This document shows positions 37,842-46,426 of a stretch of DNA of 64,000 nt, in pieces. Within the stretch, counting starts at the first letter, position 1, and each line of letters starts with the position of its first letter. Below the pieces are notes generated by a model, which worked only from the letters and a program-made list of their open reading frames with translations, was not told where the DNA came from and ran no database searches. This DNA comes from an uncultured Dehalococcoidia bacterium. GTDB lineage: Bacteria; Chloroflexota; Dehalococcoidia; Lucifugimonadales; UBA3495. Where the stretch lies: positions 1 through 64,000 of the forward strand of contig CATOSK010000007.1 in NCBI GenBank assembly GCA_951812535.1, written 5' to 3'. Made by a program: the position numbers and the translations under genes.

Positions 37842-38635
37842 AGTCCATCCCGTCGCTGTTGGAGAACCGGAGGCTGCTGACCCTGGGACTTCTGGCGGCC
37901 CTGGTCTGGAGCCTGACCAACATCGACTGGGGTTCGCCCATCATTCACACGGGCGGCGGGGCCTCGGCGCTGCGGTTCTTCCTGGCCCTGTTTCCGCCGG
38001 ACCTGACCCCAGAGTTCCTCGGGATCGCGCTGCGGGCCACCTGGTATACCGTGGCCTACGCGGTGGCGGGAATCACGCTGGCGGTGGCCATCGGCCTGCC
38101 GTTGGGAGTAATCGCCTCGGGAACGGTCCTGCGGGAGTCGTCGGGGTGGCAGCGTCCGGTGATGATCGGAACGCGGGCGGTCCTGGCTGGACTGCGGTCG
38201 GTGCATGAGCTGGTCTGGGCGGTGCTGCTGGTTGCCGGGATGGGTCTGTCGCCGATGGCGGGAGTCCTGGCCCTGGCCCTTCCCTACGGCGGCATCCTGG
38301 GAAGGATTTACGCAGAGCTGCTGCAGGACGTACCCCAGCCGCCGCTGAGGGCGCTGCGGGCTTCGGGAGCATCACCCCTGAGGACGCTGCTTTACGGCAG
38401 CTTCCAGATGGCCCTGCCCGACATGATCAGCTACACCTTCTACCGCTTCGAGTGCGGCATCCGCTCCGCCGCCATCCTGAGCTTTGTGGGAATCCAGGGG
38501 TTGGGGTACCAGATCCAGCTTTCCATGCACGACCTGCTGTTCAGCCAGGTGTGGACGCTGCTGGCGTTCCTGGTGGGGTTGATCGTGGCGGTGGACGCGT
38601 GGAGCACCCACGTGCGGCGGAGCATGGTGTCGTGA
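37838..38635 (+). CDS. PhnE-like permease, first copy
   Basis: About 265 residues with six likely membrane segments. The EAA loop is RALRASGASPLRTLLYGSFQMALPD. The end of the domain, FECGIRSAAILSFVGIQGLGYQIQLSM, matches phosphonate permeases. The start is uncertain: the frame is open upstream in the ATPase gene, and the possible starts are CTG at 37838 (overlapping the ATPase stop) or TTG at 37859; neither has a clear ribosome binding site. It is translated within a tightly packed operon. Confidence 0.8.
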   Translation: MKSIPSLLENRRLLTLGLLAALVWSLTNIDWGSPIIHTGGGASALRFFLALFPPDLTPEFLGIALRATWYTVAYAVAGITLAVAIGLPLGVIASGTVLRESSGWQRPVMIGTRAVLAGLRSVHELVWAVLLVAGMGLSPMAGVLALALPYGGILGRIYAELLQDVPQPPLRALRASGASPLRTLLYGSFQMALPDMISYTFYRFECGIRSAAILSFVGIQGLGYQIQLSMHDLLFSQVWTLLAFLVGLIVAVDAWSTHVRRSMVS

Positions 38636-38649
38636 CGGAGGGTCCGGCG

Positions 38650-39510
38650 GTGCGGACGGGGAACCACGAACGGCGTCGGATGACCCTTCCCCGGGCGTCG
38701 CTTTACGGGTTTATCCTGCTGGCCGTTGCATCCTGGGGATTCATTGTATTCGGGGATGGCGACGGTTTCCGGGGGTTGTTCGCACCAGGAGCGTGGGGCA
38801 ACGGGGTGCGGTTCCTGGAGTCGCTGTTGGGCCTGGACTCGGACGGGACCCCGGCCTACCTGCAGGGGAGCCGGTGGCTGGAGACGGGCAGGCTGGCGGC
38901 GGAGACGCTGGCGATGAGCCTGCTGGCCATCGGCATTGCGGGCGTGGGGGCCTTCGCAACGCTGCTGATGGCGGCCAGGAATGTCAGCGACGGAACCCTG
39001 GGAGGAAGGCCGTCAAACATCGGCCGGGCGGCCTATCACCTGACGCGGGGGTCCTACACCTTCTCCCGGGGAGTGCCGGAGTTGGTGCTGGCGATGATCA
39101 TCGTGTTCTTCCTGTCGCCGGGAATACTGCCGGGAGCGGTGGCGTTGGGACTGCACAACTACGGCATCGTCGGGAAGCTGACGGCGGAGGTGGTGGAGAA
39201 CCTGGACCCCGCTCCGGCAAGGGCGTTGCGGGCCAGCGGGGCGGGGAACATGCAGGTGCTGCTGTACGCCATCCTGCCCCAGGCGATACCCCAGTTCATC
39301 ACCTACCTGCTCTACCGCTGGGAGGTGATTATCCGGACGACGGTGGTGGTGGGATTCGTGAGCGCAGGCGGGCTGGGACGGGAGTTCACGCTCCGCCTGA
39401 GCTGGTTCCACTACACCGACGTGACGCTCCTCATCATCTGGTACCTGCTGCTGGTGGCGGGAGTAGACCTGTTGAGCGCCTTCATGCGGCGGGCGGCGAG
39501 GGCGGAGTAA
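38650..39510 (+). CDS. PhnE-like permease, second copy
   Basis: A 286-residue permease related to but clearly diverged from the first copy. The EAA loop is ARALRASGAGNMQVLLYAILPQAIPQF, followed by YRWEVIIRTTVVVGFVSAGGLGREFTLRLSWF. GTG at 38650 is preferred because GGAGGG stands seven bases before it; GTG at 38632 and ATG at 38680 are alternatives. Two different PhnE-type proteins suggest a heterodimeric channel. A GC-rich hairpin follows the stop. No C-P lyase, phosphonatase or phosphite dehydrogenase is nearby. Confidence 0.85.
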   Translation: MRTGNHERRRMTLPRASLYGFILLAVASWGFIVFGDGDGFRGLFAPGAWGNGVRFLESLLGLDSDGTPAYLQGSRWLETGRLAAETLAMSLLAIGIAGVGAFATLLMAARNVSDGTLGGRPSNIGRAAYHLTRGSYTFSRGVPELVLAMIIVFFLSPGILPGAVALGLHNYGIVGKLTAEVVENLDPAPARALRASGAGNMQVLLYAILPQAIPQFITYLLYRWEVIIRTTVVVGFVSAGGLGREFTLRLSWFHYTDVTLLIIWYLLLVAGVDLLSAFMRRAARAE

Positions 39511-39518
39511 CACCAGCA

Positions 39519-39538
39519 CCCGCCGGATGTCCGGCGGG
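39519..39538 (+). terminator. Possible terminator after the phosphonate-type operon
   Basis: CCCGCCGGA / TCCGGCGGG, a perfect 9-base stem with a 2-base gap. There is no T-run, so termination is uncertain. Confidence 0.35.
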
Positions 39539-39650
39539 CGGGAAGTGAGCAGACATGGGGATCTATCCGGCGGCGGTGACCGCCGGGTGCGGTACAGGGT
39601 GGGCCGAAATTGAGGAGCTATGCGGAGGGGGTTAACCCTCCGGTGACGTC

Positions 39651-39878
39651 CTAGTGGCCGTGCCCGCAGATTCCACCACAGCATCCACCGCCGCCCATGG
39701 GAGGCATGGGGGCGAACTCGGAGGGGCCGGAGTCGCCCTTGGAGACGGCAGCGAAGACGGAGAGGGCCCGCTTGGCGGGCTGCTCACAGCGGGGGCAGTC
39801 GGCGCCGGTGGCGCTCATGGGCTGCAGCTTGTCGAAGTGGTGGTCGCAGGTGGGGCAGTGGTATTCGTACAGAGGCAT
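39651..39878 (-). CDS. FmdB-type zinc-ribbon protein
   Basis: A 75-residue protein with the FmdB start MPLYEYHCPTCDHHFDKLQ and two CxxC pairs (CPTC and CPRC), forming one zinc ribbon. The tail is Gly/Cys/His-rich (GGGGCCGGICGHGH) and could bind a second metal. FmdB proteins are small putative regulators, also linked to the ends of amidase and redox operons. The ATG at 39878 has AAGG seven bases before it; a GTG two codons earlier is possible. Confidence 0.85.
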   Translation of the reverse strand: MPLYEYHCPTCDHHFDKLQPMSATGADCPRCEQPAKRALSVFAAVSKGDSGPSEFAPMPPMGGGGCCGGICGHGH

Positions 39879-39914
39879 GGGCACCTTCCTGATTGAGGCG
39901 GATTTTCTATCCCT

Positions 39915-39943
39915 AAATTAAAGTAAGCGGCGACAGTAGTCAA
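39915..39943 (-). promoter_or_regulatory. Promoter of the FmdB gene
   Basis: Minus strand: TTGACT (39943-39938), 17-base spacer, TAATTT (39920-39915), about 35 bases before the start codon. Confidence 0.55.
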
Positions 39944-39983
39944 GGCGAAAATGCCGGACGGGTTGGTGCTGGCCAATCCCAGC

Positions 39984-40012
39984 TTGACACGCAAACGGGG
40001 GAATGCCAGACT
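39984..40012 (+). promoter_or_regulatory. Probable promoter of the CDGSH gene
   Basis: TTGACA (39984-39989), 17-base spacer, weak -10 CAGACT (40007-40012). Confidence 0.4.
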
Positions 40013-40063
40013 ACCGGCATCGTTTGTGGCGATAACCCATTTGATATGAGTTCAGGAGGAGAC

Positions 40064-40270
40064 ATGGCCGACGTCAAGATTGAAATCCGAGCCAACGGGC
40101 CATACCGGGTGACCGGGCCCATCGACCTTACCGACCAGAGCGGCAACGCCTACACCATTCCCGAGGGGCAGTGGGTATCGCTGTGCCGCTGCGGCGCGTC
40201 GGACAACAAGCCCTACTGCGACGGCACCCACCGGGACTGCGGCTTCGAGGGCCCCAGCGAAGCCCATTAA
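40064..40270 (+). CDS. CDGSH-type iron-sulfur protein
   Basis: A 68-residue protein. The 2Fe-2S binding motif CRCGASDNKPYCDGTH carries the three Cys and one His ligands (consensus CxC-x2-S/T-x3-P-x-CDG-S/A/T-H). The N-terminal half gives a small beta domain (GPYRVTGPIDLTDQSG). Such proteins are redox or Fe-S transfer factors. The ATG at 40064 follows AGGAGGAG; a second ATG 18 bases upstream is less likely. It is a single gene with its own terminator. Confidence 0.9.
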   Translation: MADVKIEIRANGPYRVTGPIDLTDQSGNAYTIPEGQWVSLCRCGASDNKPYCDGTHRDCGFEGPSEAH

Positions 40271-40333
40271 TCCCGACCGGAGGCGTCCGGCCTGAGTTGG
40301 ACGGAACAGCCTCCCCACCAATCCGGAGGGATG

Positions 40334-40370
40334 ACCGGGAGCCGACTTGATCGTTGGTTCCCGGTTTTTT
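40334..40370 (+). terminator. Terminator of the CDGSH gene
   Basis: Ten-base-pair stem ACCGGGAGCC / GGTTCCCGGT (one G-U pair), 12-base loop, then TTTTT. Confidence 0.8.
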
Positions 40371-40425
40371 GCTGTCGCCGGGTACGGCAGAGTACGCATC
40401 CCCTATCCTCCATAAGGAGCGTCCC

Positions 40426-41223
40426 ATGTCAACGCAGACCAGATTTTCCGAAGCTGCCCGCCTCCTGTACGCAGATTATTCCGCGAAACGGGTCTATTCT
40501 ACCCTGCCCGATGAACTGGCACCCCAGACCATTGATGACGCCTATCTGCTCCAGGACGCTCTGCTGGAGTTGTTGTCCGAGCAGGGCGGTCCGCTGGCCG
40601 GATACAAGCTGGCCTACACCACGGCCACGATGCAGGAACGGGCCAACCTTTCCGAGCCGTGCGCCGGAGGGTTGCTGGCTTCGGGGATGCGGCAGTCACC
40701 CGCAAGGCTGGACCCAAGCGAGTTCGTGCGCCTGGGCGTCGAGTGCGAAATTGCGGTGGAACTGGCGGAGGAACTGTCCCCGGCTGGGGCTCCTTACAAC
40801 CGGGAGAAAGTTTCCGAGGCCGTGGGCGCGGTGATGCCCGCCTTCGAGGTTGTGGACTTCCGCACCCCCGACCTGCAGGGGTTGGCCCGGGCGCTGACGG
40901 CGATTTCGACCAACATTTCCAACGCGGGAGTGGTCCTGGGGGAGCGGGTCACCGACTGGCGATCGCTGGACCTGGCCGCGGCGAAAGGTACCCTGGAGAT
41001 CAACGGCGAGGTGGTCGGGGACGGGCACGGCTCCGATATCATGGGCCATCCATTCGAGCCGCTGGTGTGGCTGGCCAACCGCTGGGCCCAGCGGGGCCGG
41101 AGCATTCCGGCAGGATTCATCATCATCACCGGCAGCATCGTCACCCCCAAGCCGCTGACAGCCGGGGACACCTCCCGGGTCTGGGTCGAGGGGCTGGGAG
41201 AAGCGCGGTTGGCGGTGGAGTGA
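40426..41223 (+). CDS. 2-keto-4-pentenoate hydratase / FAH-family protein
   Basis: A 265-residue member of the fumarylacetoacetase superfamily, closest to MhpD-type hydratases, which add water to 2-hydroxypenta-2,4-dienoate in aromatic meta-cleavage. Metal-binding acids lie in LGVECEIAVELAEEL, and the C-terminal part has GHGSDIMGHPFEPLVWLANRWA and the strand IITGSIVTPKPL. GYKLAYTTATMQ near residue 60 is also typical. Related decarboxylases share these motifs, so the exact reaction is open. The start at 40426 has AAGGAGC upstream. Confidence 0.85.
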   Translation: MSTQTRFSEAARLLYADYSAKRVYSTLPDELAPQTIDDAYLLQDALLELLSEQGGPLAGYKLAYTTATMQERANLSEPCAGGLLASGMRQSPARLDPSEFVRLGVECEIAVELAEELSPAGAPYNREKVSEAVGAVMPAFEVVDFRTPDLQGLARALTAISTNISNAGVVLGERVTDWRSLDLAAAKGTLEINGEVVGDGHGSDIMGHPFEPLVWLANRWAQRGRSIPAGFIIITGSIVTPKPLTAGDTSRVWVEGLGEARLAVE

Positions 41224-41622
41224 GGGCAGTCCAACCAGAACCAGTTCGCTCGGACTTTGCCCCTGTGTTAAAGGCAACAGCGAATGGAATCCCTGGAGTT
41301 CAAAATGAGGAGGCTCGACTCCCCAACCCTTCATTCTTCTCCAGGGGAAACCCTCCAGGGAAACCCTCCTATGAGGGGAGCCATTCGGTCCTTTATCGCC
41401 CCGCACACAAATTCAGTGTTTGGGGCAGTTAGCACCCAGCAGTTGGTTTACCGCTGAGATCCAAAACGCAGCAGGTTTCGTCAACGAGGAATGGATTGTT
41501 TGGATTCACGGAAAAACCCTCTTGCATTGTGTCTCCGCATTCTCGGTGTTCCTGACTTACGCCAGTCAAGAACTTGACACATCCATAGCAATCGAGCTTC
41601 TTACCCATCACAACGAGAATGA
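41224..41622. other. Intergenic stretch before the transposase remnant
   Basis: No gene can be supported here. There is a short direct repeat (GGGAAACCCTCC-like, twice near 41345-41370), and lower GC after about 41390. The N-terminal half of the transposase is not recognisable in any frame, and no clear left terminal repeat was found. Confidence 0.5.
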
Positions 41623-42213
41623 CGAACCCCTGTATCGCGTATTGCAAAGGCAGTCCAGATCGAAGAATGCCGGGAGTTGGACGGCGTAGATTGGGAGTGG
41701 CAGTCCGGCGATTGCTCGATGGGGAAGGCGCGTTTTGGGGGGGGGGGCGCGATTGGACGCAATCCCACGGACCGGGGGAAGGCAGGAAGCAAGAAAAGCA
41801 TCCTGGTCGACGGGTACGGCGGGCCACTGAGCGTGGTGGTGGCCGGAGCTAATGTCCACGACACGAAACTCCTCAGGCCGATGCTGGAGAGCATAGTCGT
41901 GGACCGGCCGGAAGGCTCCCAGAACCTGTGTTTGGACCAGGGGTATGACAACCCCACCGGCCACGGGACCGTCGCCGACGCCGGATACCAACCGCACATC
42001 CGTCGTATTGGCGAAGAGAAATTGGACCAGTCGGGCGAGAAGACCCACCCGGCCCGGCGGTGGGTGGCGGAACGCACCCTGGGCTGGCTGTCCAGGTGCC
42101 GGGCGATACTGGTGCGCTACGACAAGAGGGCATCCAATTACCTTGGTCTGCTCCAACTGGCCGGTGCCCTCATCTGGTACCGCCATCAATGGAGCCTGGA
42201 TAATTTGAGATAG
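41623..42213 (+). pseudogene. IS5-family transposase, C-terminal remnant
   Basis: The frame opens after a stop at 41620 and gives about 196 residues of a DDE transposase. It contains the first catalytic Asp in WEWQSGDCSMGKA, NPTDRGKAGSKKSILVDGYGG, the second Asp in LCLDQGYDN, and the catalytic Glu in RRWVAERTLGWLSR, then the usual end YLGLLQLAGALIWYR. The N-terminal third, with the helix-turn-helix, is missing. An 11-base G run (41737-41747) lies in the coding region and is prone to slippage. The element is probably a dead insertion sequence of the IS5 group (IS427/IS1031-like). Confidence 0.8.
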
Positions 42214-42394
42214 TTAGTTAGACGAACACGCCGGGCACTAACTCTCTGATTGCGGCCCCTGGAGCCCGTGCTCGTTTGTCCTGGTTTTCAAACCGGTCCG
42301 GGCTGTTAACTTGGCTCGTCGACGATCGAGTCCGCATTTCCTCCCATTATCCACAGACCCTGACTCCGCGTTGGCCGGAACGACGGAGTCTCGG

Positions 42395-42402
42395 TATATA
42401 AT
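42395..42402 (+). promoter_or_regulatory. Possible -10 region of the NHL gene
   Basis: TATATAAT about 32 bases before the start codon. The only -35 candidate, TTGGCC at 42371-42376, gives an 18-20 base spacer, so the promoter is uncertain. Confidence 0.35.
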
Positions 42403-42433
42403 CCCTCTAAATTCCACTGAGGAGGGCAGGACG

Positions 42434-43471
42434 ATGGCGGCGTGGGACATTCCGGCAGGCATGATTCAGACGGTGGTGGGCACTGGGGAGGCGGGCTACT
42501 CCGGCGACGGCGGATTGGCGGCGGCGGCGCTGCTGCGGGAGCCGTTCATGTGCACCTTCGATCCCAGCGGAAACCTGCTGTTCTGCGAGTCGCGGAACTA
42601 CTGTGTCCGGCGGGTGGATGCGGAGACGGGCGTCTTGACGACGGTGGCGGGCGGCAACGGCGCGGGCAACTCGGGGGACGGCGGCCCTGCGACGGCGGCG
42701 ATGTTCAACGAGCCGTACAGCATCGAGTGCGACGCCAACGGCGACATCTATATCGTGGACCGCCTGAGCGCGGTGGTGCGGAAGGTGGATGGCGCCACCG
42801 GAATCATCTCCACGGTGGCGGGCACCGGCGAGATTGGCTACTCCGGCGACGGCGGCCCGGGCACCCAGGCCATGATGCGGGAGCCCAACGATTGCTTCCT
42901 GGACGGCCAGGGCGGATTGCTCATCGCCGACATCCAGGACCAGCGCATCCGGCGGGTGGATCTGGCCACCGGAATCATCGCCACCTTCGCGGGCAACGGT
43001 GAGAAGGTGCGGGGCGGCGACGGCCTTCCGGCGGCGCAGGCGTCTATCCTGGGGGCGCGGGCGGTCTGCATGGACGGCGCGGGGAACACCTACATCGCGG
43101 AGCGGGAGGGGAACGGCGTGCGGAAGGTGGACGCCAACGGCATCATGTCCACCCTGGCAGGGACCGGGGAGCGGGGCTACGACGGGGACGGCGGGCCGGC
43201 CATCGCCGCGGCGTGGGGCGCTCCCAAGGCCATCCGGTGCGACGCGGCGGGGAACGTTATCGTGGTGGACACCGAGAACCACGCCATCCGCAAGATTGAC
43301 CATGATGGCATTGTGACCACCATCGCCGGAGGCCACCTGGGACCGGACGGGGACGGCGGTCCGGCGACGGCGGCGGGGCTGGAGCGTCCCCACGGCTGCG
43401 GAATCGGTGCCGACGGAATGCTCTACATCGCCGACAGCAACAACCACCGGGTGAGGGCGGTGGGGGTGTAG
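42434..43471 (+). CDS. NHL-type six-bladed propeller protein
   Basis: A 345-residue protein made of six repeats of about 54 residues. Each starts with a V/I-A-G-T-G-E-x-G-Y-S-GDGGPA-type motif and continues with P, an I-x-C-D-A-x-G-N strand and V-R-K-V-D. Five copies keep a GDGGPA-like motif; the fourth reads GGDGLPAAQ. It has no signal peptide. The pattern resembles teneurin/NHL-type propellers of environmental bacteria. Start ATG at 42434, with GGAGGGCAGG before it. It lies just downstream of the IS5 remnant and appears to be a single gene. The ligand is unknown. Confidence 0.85.
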   Translation: MAAWDIPAGMIQTVVGTGEAGYSGDGGLAAAALLREPFMCTFDPSGNLLFCESRNYCVRRVDAETGVLTTVAGGNGAGNSGDGGPATAAMFNEPYSIECDANGDIYIVDRLSAVVRKVDGATGIISTVAGTGEIGYSGDGGPGTQAMMREPNDCFLDGQGGLLIADIQDQRIRRVDLATGIIATFAGNGEKVRGGDGLPAAQASILGARAVCMDGAGNTYIAEREGNGVRKVDANGIMSTLAGTGERGYDGDGGPAIAAAWGAPKAIRCDAAGNVIVVDTENHAIRKIDHDGIVTTIAGGHLGPDGDGGPATAAGLERPHGCGIGADGMLYIADSNNHRVRAVGV

Positions 43472-43588
43472 GGAGCAGTAGGTAGCCCGTTCTATAGACC
43501 CTATAATGATATTTGAAAATTTTGCGATCACCTTGACGGATCAACGGGTTCTGTCAGGCGACACCGCTGCAATGTGGAGGTTTGTGGA

Positions 43589-44128
43589 GTGACTGAGCCA
43601 GAAGACATCGCCCGTCAACTTGACATGGTAGAGGCAACGTGGAAGGAAAGATTTAGGGAACTGTGCGGAGATGAGGCTGCTGACGGAGTGGCTGATATGA
43701 TGGGCGAAGTAAGAGATTGGGTGGACTTAGCACTCATAAACCAATTGGAGTCTGTGGTGGGAGGACACGTTGAGGGTATCAGACACCGACGTGGGGACGC
43801 TGCGGCCCGAGAGGACGTAGGGTTCTTGGCGAGAGAATTGCAAGAAAAGGTAACATTTCCCGGTACGGGGATACCACCTCACATCTTCACGGGACGGGTT
43901 CGCATCGACGGGCAAATTGCTCCGGATGGAGCCAAGGTAGAAGCTCGCATTGACGGCGTTCTTAAAGGAAGCGCTGTGGTCATGCGGGGCCTATACACTG
44001 TGGCCGTCAAGATGGGTTCCTCAGGCCGCGTTTGCTTCTTTGTTGAGAATCATCCAACTTGCGGTGAAGTAGAGTGGTTGATAGGGGGTGCTTCGATGAA
44101 AGATTTAGATGCCCACCGAGCTAAGTGA
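43589..44128 (+). CDS. Hypothetical protein, lower-GC
   Basis: A 179-residue protein I do not recognise. The N-terminal 90 residues are helical and acidic (EPEDIARQLDMVEATWKERF). The C-terminal half has the outline of a small carboxypeptidase-regulatory or Ig-like beta sandwich: IFTGRVRIDGQIAPDGAKVE, VLKGSAVVMRGLYTVAVKM. The GTG at 43589 has GGAGG eight bases upstream. Base composition is lower in GC than the flanking genes, and it lies between the IS remnant/NHL gene and a metabolic dehydrogenase, so recent transfer is likely. Confidence 0.6.
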   Translation: MTEPEDIARQLDMVEATWKERFRELCGDEAADGVADMMGEVRDWVDLALINQLESVVGGHVEGIRHRRGDAAAREDVGFLARELQEKVTFPGTGIPPHIFTGRVRIDGQIAPDGAKVEARIDGVLKGSAVVMRGLYTVAVKMGSSGRVCFFVENHPTCGEVEWLIGGASMKDLDAHRAK

Positions 44129-44211
44129 CCTTCGTGAGAGATAAATGGTATCATCCCACGCCTCACCGATTGTGTTATAACAACGCAAACTCGGAGTTAT
44201 GAGGAGTTGTT

Positions 44212-45165
44212 ATGGAAACGGTGGGTTTTATTGGCTTGGGGAATATGGGCGGCGGAATGTCGCGGAATATCCAGCGGGCGGGGTACCCGATGGTGGTGTT
44301 CGACATCAGGGAGGGCATGACCCGTCCCCTGCTGGAGGAAGGAGCCCGGCTGGGAAGCTCTCCCGCCGAGGTGGCTGAGGCCAGCGACATAACCTTCACG
44401 TCCCTGCCCGGACCCAGGGAGGTTGAGGCGGTGGCGATGGGGCGGGAGGGAGTGCTGGAGGGCATCCGCTCCGGCAGCATCTACGTCGACCTGTCATCCA
44501 GCCGCCCGACGCTGATCCGGGAGATCGAGCCGAAGTTCCGGGAGAAGGGCGCCCACGTTCTGGACGCTCCGGTGAGCGGGGGCAAGTCGGGGGCGGAGAG
44601 CGGCAACCTGGCGGTGATGGTGGGGGGCGACCGGGCGATCTTCGAGCAGATCAAGCCCATCCTGGACGCCTTCGGGGACAAGGTGTTCTACGCCGGCGGC
44701 ATCGGTGCCGGATCCATCTGCAAGCTGGTGCACAACATGGTCGGCCACAGCGTCCGGCAGGCCATCGCCGAGGGTCTGACCCTGGGAGTGAAGGCGGGGG
44801 TGGAGCCCGAGGCGGTCTGGGAGTGCATGAGGCGGGGGTCGCTGGGCCGGATGCGGGTGCTGCACGAGGGCTTGGTGCGGACGATGTTCCGGGGGGAATT
44901 CGAGCCGGCCAGCTTTGCGCTGAACCTGGCCTATAAGGACATATCCCTGGCGACGGAGCTGGCCCATGAGTACGACGTCCCGATGCCGGTGACGACGCTG
45001 TCGGAGCAGATTGCCCTCCAGGCGATGAACCGGGGCTGGGGGGACCGGGACAGCAGCGTGACGGTGCTGCTTCAGGAGGAGCAGGCCAACGTCGAGGTCC
45101 GCGCTCCTCACATCGATCCGGCCTGGGCGGGGAGGTTCATCACCACCCACCCGGATGACGAGTAG
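44212..45165 (+). CDS. 3-hydroxyisobutyrate dehydrogenase family protein
   Basis: A 317-residue beta-hydroxyacid dehydrogenase. N-terminal NAD(P) motif GFIGLGNMGGGM (5-16), substrate-binding DAPVSGGKSGAESG, catalytic Lys in GAGSICKLVHNMV, and a C-terminal helical domain with FALNLAYKDISLATELA. The family covers 3-hydroxyisobutyrate dehydrogenase, tartronate semialdehyde reductase and related enzymes; the sequence does not separate them. High GC and normal codon use mark it as resident DNA between two lower-GC blocks. GAGGAGTT precedes the ATG. Confidence 0.88.
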   Translation: METVGFIGLGNMGGGMSRNIQRAGYPMVVFDIREGMTRPLLEEGARLGSSPAEVAEASDITFTSLPGPREVEAVAMGREGVLEGIRSGSIYVDLSSSRPTLIREIEPKFREKGAHVLDAPVSGGKSGAESGNLAVMVGGDRAIFEQIKPILDAFGDKVFYAGGIGAGSICKLVHNMVGHSVRQAIAEGLTLGVKAGVEPEAVWECMRRGSLGRMRVLHEGLVRTMFRGEFEPASFALNLAYKDISLATELAHEYDVPMPVTTLSEQIALQAMNRGWGDRDSSVTVLLQEEQANVEVRAPHIDPAWAGRFITTHPDDE

Positions 45166-45272
45166 GTCCGGGAGAAGCCTTCTCTAGGTTGACGCAGGTT
45201 AGGCGGTCTAGGGTGGTCACCCAATGCTCTTGATGAGCATGTCTCTTCTGAGTTAGGACCCTCGTTTTGATA

Positions 45273-45300
45273 TTGACTACAGGAAGCCCCAAACTATCAT
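45273..45300 (+). promoter_or_regulatory. Promoter of the DUF262/HEPN pair
   Basis: TTGACT (45273-45278), 16-base spacer, TATCAT (45295-45300), about 32 bases before the start codon. Confidence 0.55.
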
Positions 45301-45331
45301 CGAGAGCCAGTACTTGCGGCTGGAGAACAGT

Positions 45332-46417
45332 ATGACGATTACTATGGAGCCGGAAGAGGAACTCGAACTCGAACCTCTTGAAAGTGAAACCGAGGACGAA
45401 AATTCTGCTTTTGAACCGACACAGTTCAAACCTTTCGTGTACCCTGCCGATTTTACGCTTCAGGGACTACTAGACAAATGGGAAGCGAAAAGCCTCGTTT
45501 TACCTCCTTTTCAAAGGCAGTATGTGTGGACAAAGTCTAGAGCCAGCCAGTTAGTTGAGTCGTTCCTTTTGGGTTTGCCGGTTCCCGGGATTTTCTTGTA
45601 CAAGGAACGCCAAACCCAGCATCTCCTCGTAATTGATGGGCAACAACGTCTCCTGAGCGTTTTTTACTTTTTGCGGGGGAAGTTCAAAGACGAAGAAGGT
45701 CCCTTCAAGCTAACCGGCCTACGGACCCAATGGAATGGAGTCAGCTTCAATGAGATGCCTGAACCCGACCAGTTGGAGTTTACTGACTCGGTCCTTCGCG
45801 CCACTATCGTCAATCAAATTTACACTGAGGATAAGAGCAGCATCCATGACATTTTTCGACGGCTCAATACCACAACAACTCCCCTCAGTAATCAAGAAAT
45901 AAGGAACTGCGTTTCTTGGGGAAAATTGAACGACCTGCTCAACGAAATGAACCAGTCGGATCACAACTGGAGACTGATCCTAGGGAAACAACAACCTGAT
46001 TCCCGGAAAAGAGATGTCGAGCTTATCCTTCGGGTTTTGGCGTTGTTGGAACGTCGCAACGAATACAGAAAGCCGATGAAAGAGTTCTTGAACTATTACA
46101 TGGACTTGAGGCGCAATCCCGATGATGACGACCTATTTCGCCTAAGGGGAACTTTCATGAATGCCACCGAATTGATTGTTCGCGAACTAGGCGAGAAACC
46201 CTTTCATGTAAGAGCAGGCCTCAACGCAGCAGTTTGCGATTCAGTTTTGGTCGCTACCGCCAAGCATTTGGAGGATTATCCAAGCAACCTGAAAGAAAGG
46301 TACGTTGACCTGACAAAGGACGAAGACTACCGGGCGGTAACAAATTTCGGGACGACTGATGAGAACACGGTAAGCAAAAGGCTTGACTTTGCCGAGCATG
46401 AACTCTTCGTCCTGTAG
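45332..46417 (+). CDS. DUF262 (GmrS-N / ParB-like fold) protein
   Basis: A 361-residue protein. An acidic N-terminal tail (EPEEELELEPLESETEDE) is followed by the DUF262 domain with LPPFQRQYVW (57-66) and the diagnostic IDGQQR at 101-106, a nucleotide-binding/hydrolysis motif of the ParB/sulfiredoxin fold, and FRRLNTTTTPLSNQEIRNCV downstream. DUF262 is found in GmrSD-type and other phage-defence proteins, often with a nuclease domain. The nuclease here appears to be the separate HEPN gene that follows at once. Start ATG at 45332 with GGAG. GC content is clearly lower than neighbours. Confidence 0.85.
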   Translation: MTITMEPEEELELEPLESETEDENSAFEPTQFKPFVYPADFTLQGLLDKWEAKSLVLPPFQRQYVWTKSRASQLVESFLLGLPVPGIFLYKERQTQHLLVIDGQQRLLSVFYFLRGKFKDEEGPFKLTGLRTQWNGVSFNEMPEPDQLEFTDSVLRATIVNQIYTEDKSSIHDIFRRLNTTTTPLSNQEIRNCVSWGKLNDLLNEMNQSDHNWRLILGKQQPDSRKRDVELILRVLALLERRNEYRKPMKEFLNYYMDLRRNPDDDDLFRLRGTFMNATELIVRELGEKPFHVRAGLNAAVCDSVLVATAKHLEDYPSNLKERYVDLTKDEDYRAVTNFGTTDENTVSKRLDFAEHELFVL

Positions 46418-46426
46418 TTGCTAGAC

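Noticed and set aside
41429..41827. Minus-strand frame covering the transposase start
   Set aside because: No ribosome binding site and no motif; overlaps the conserved transposase frame.
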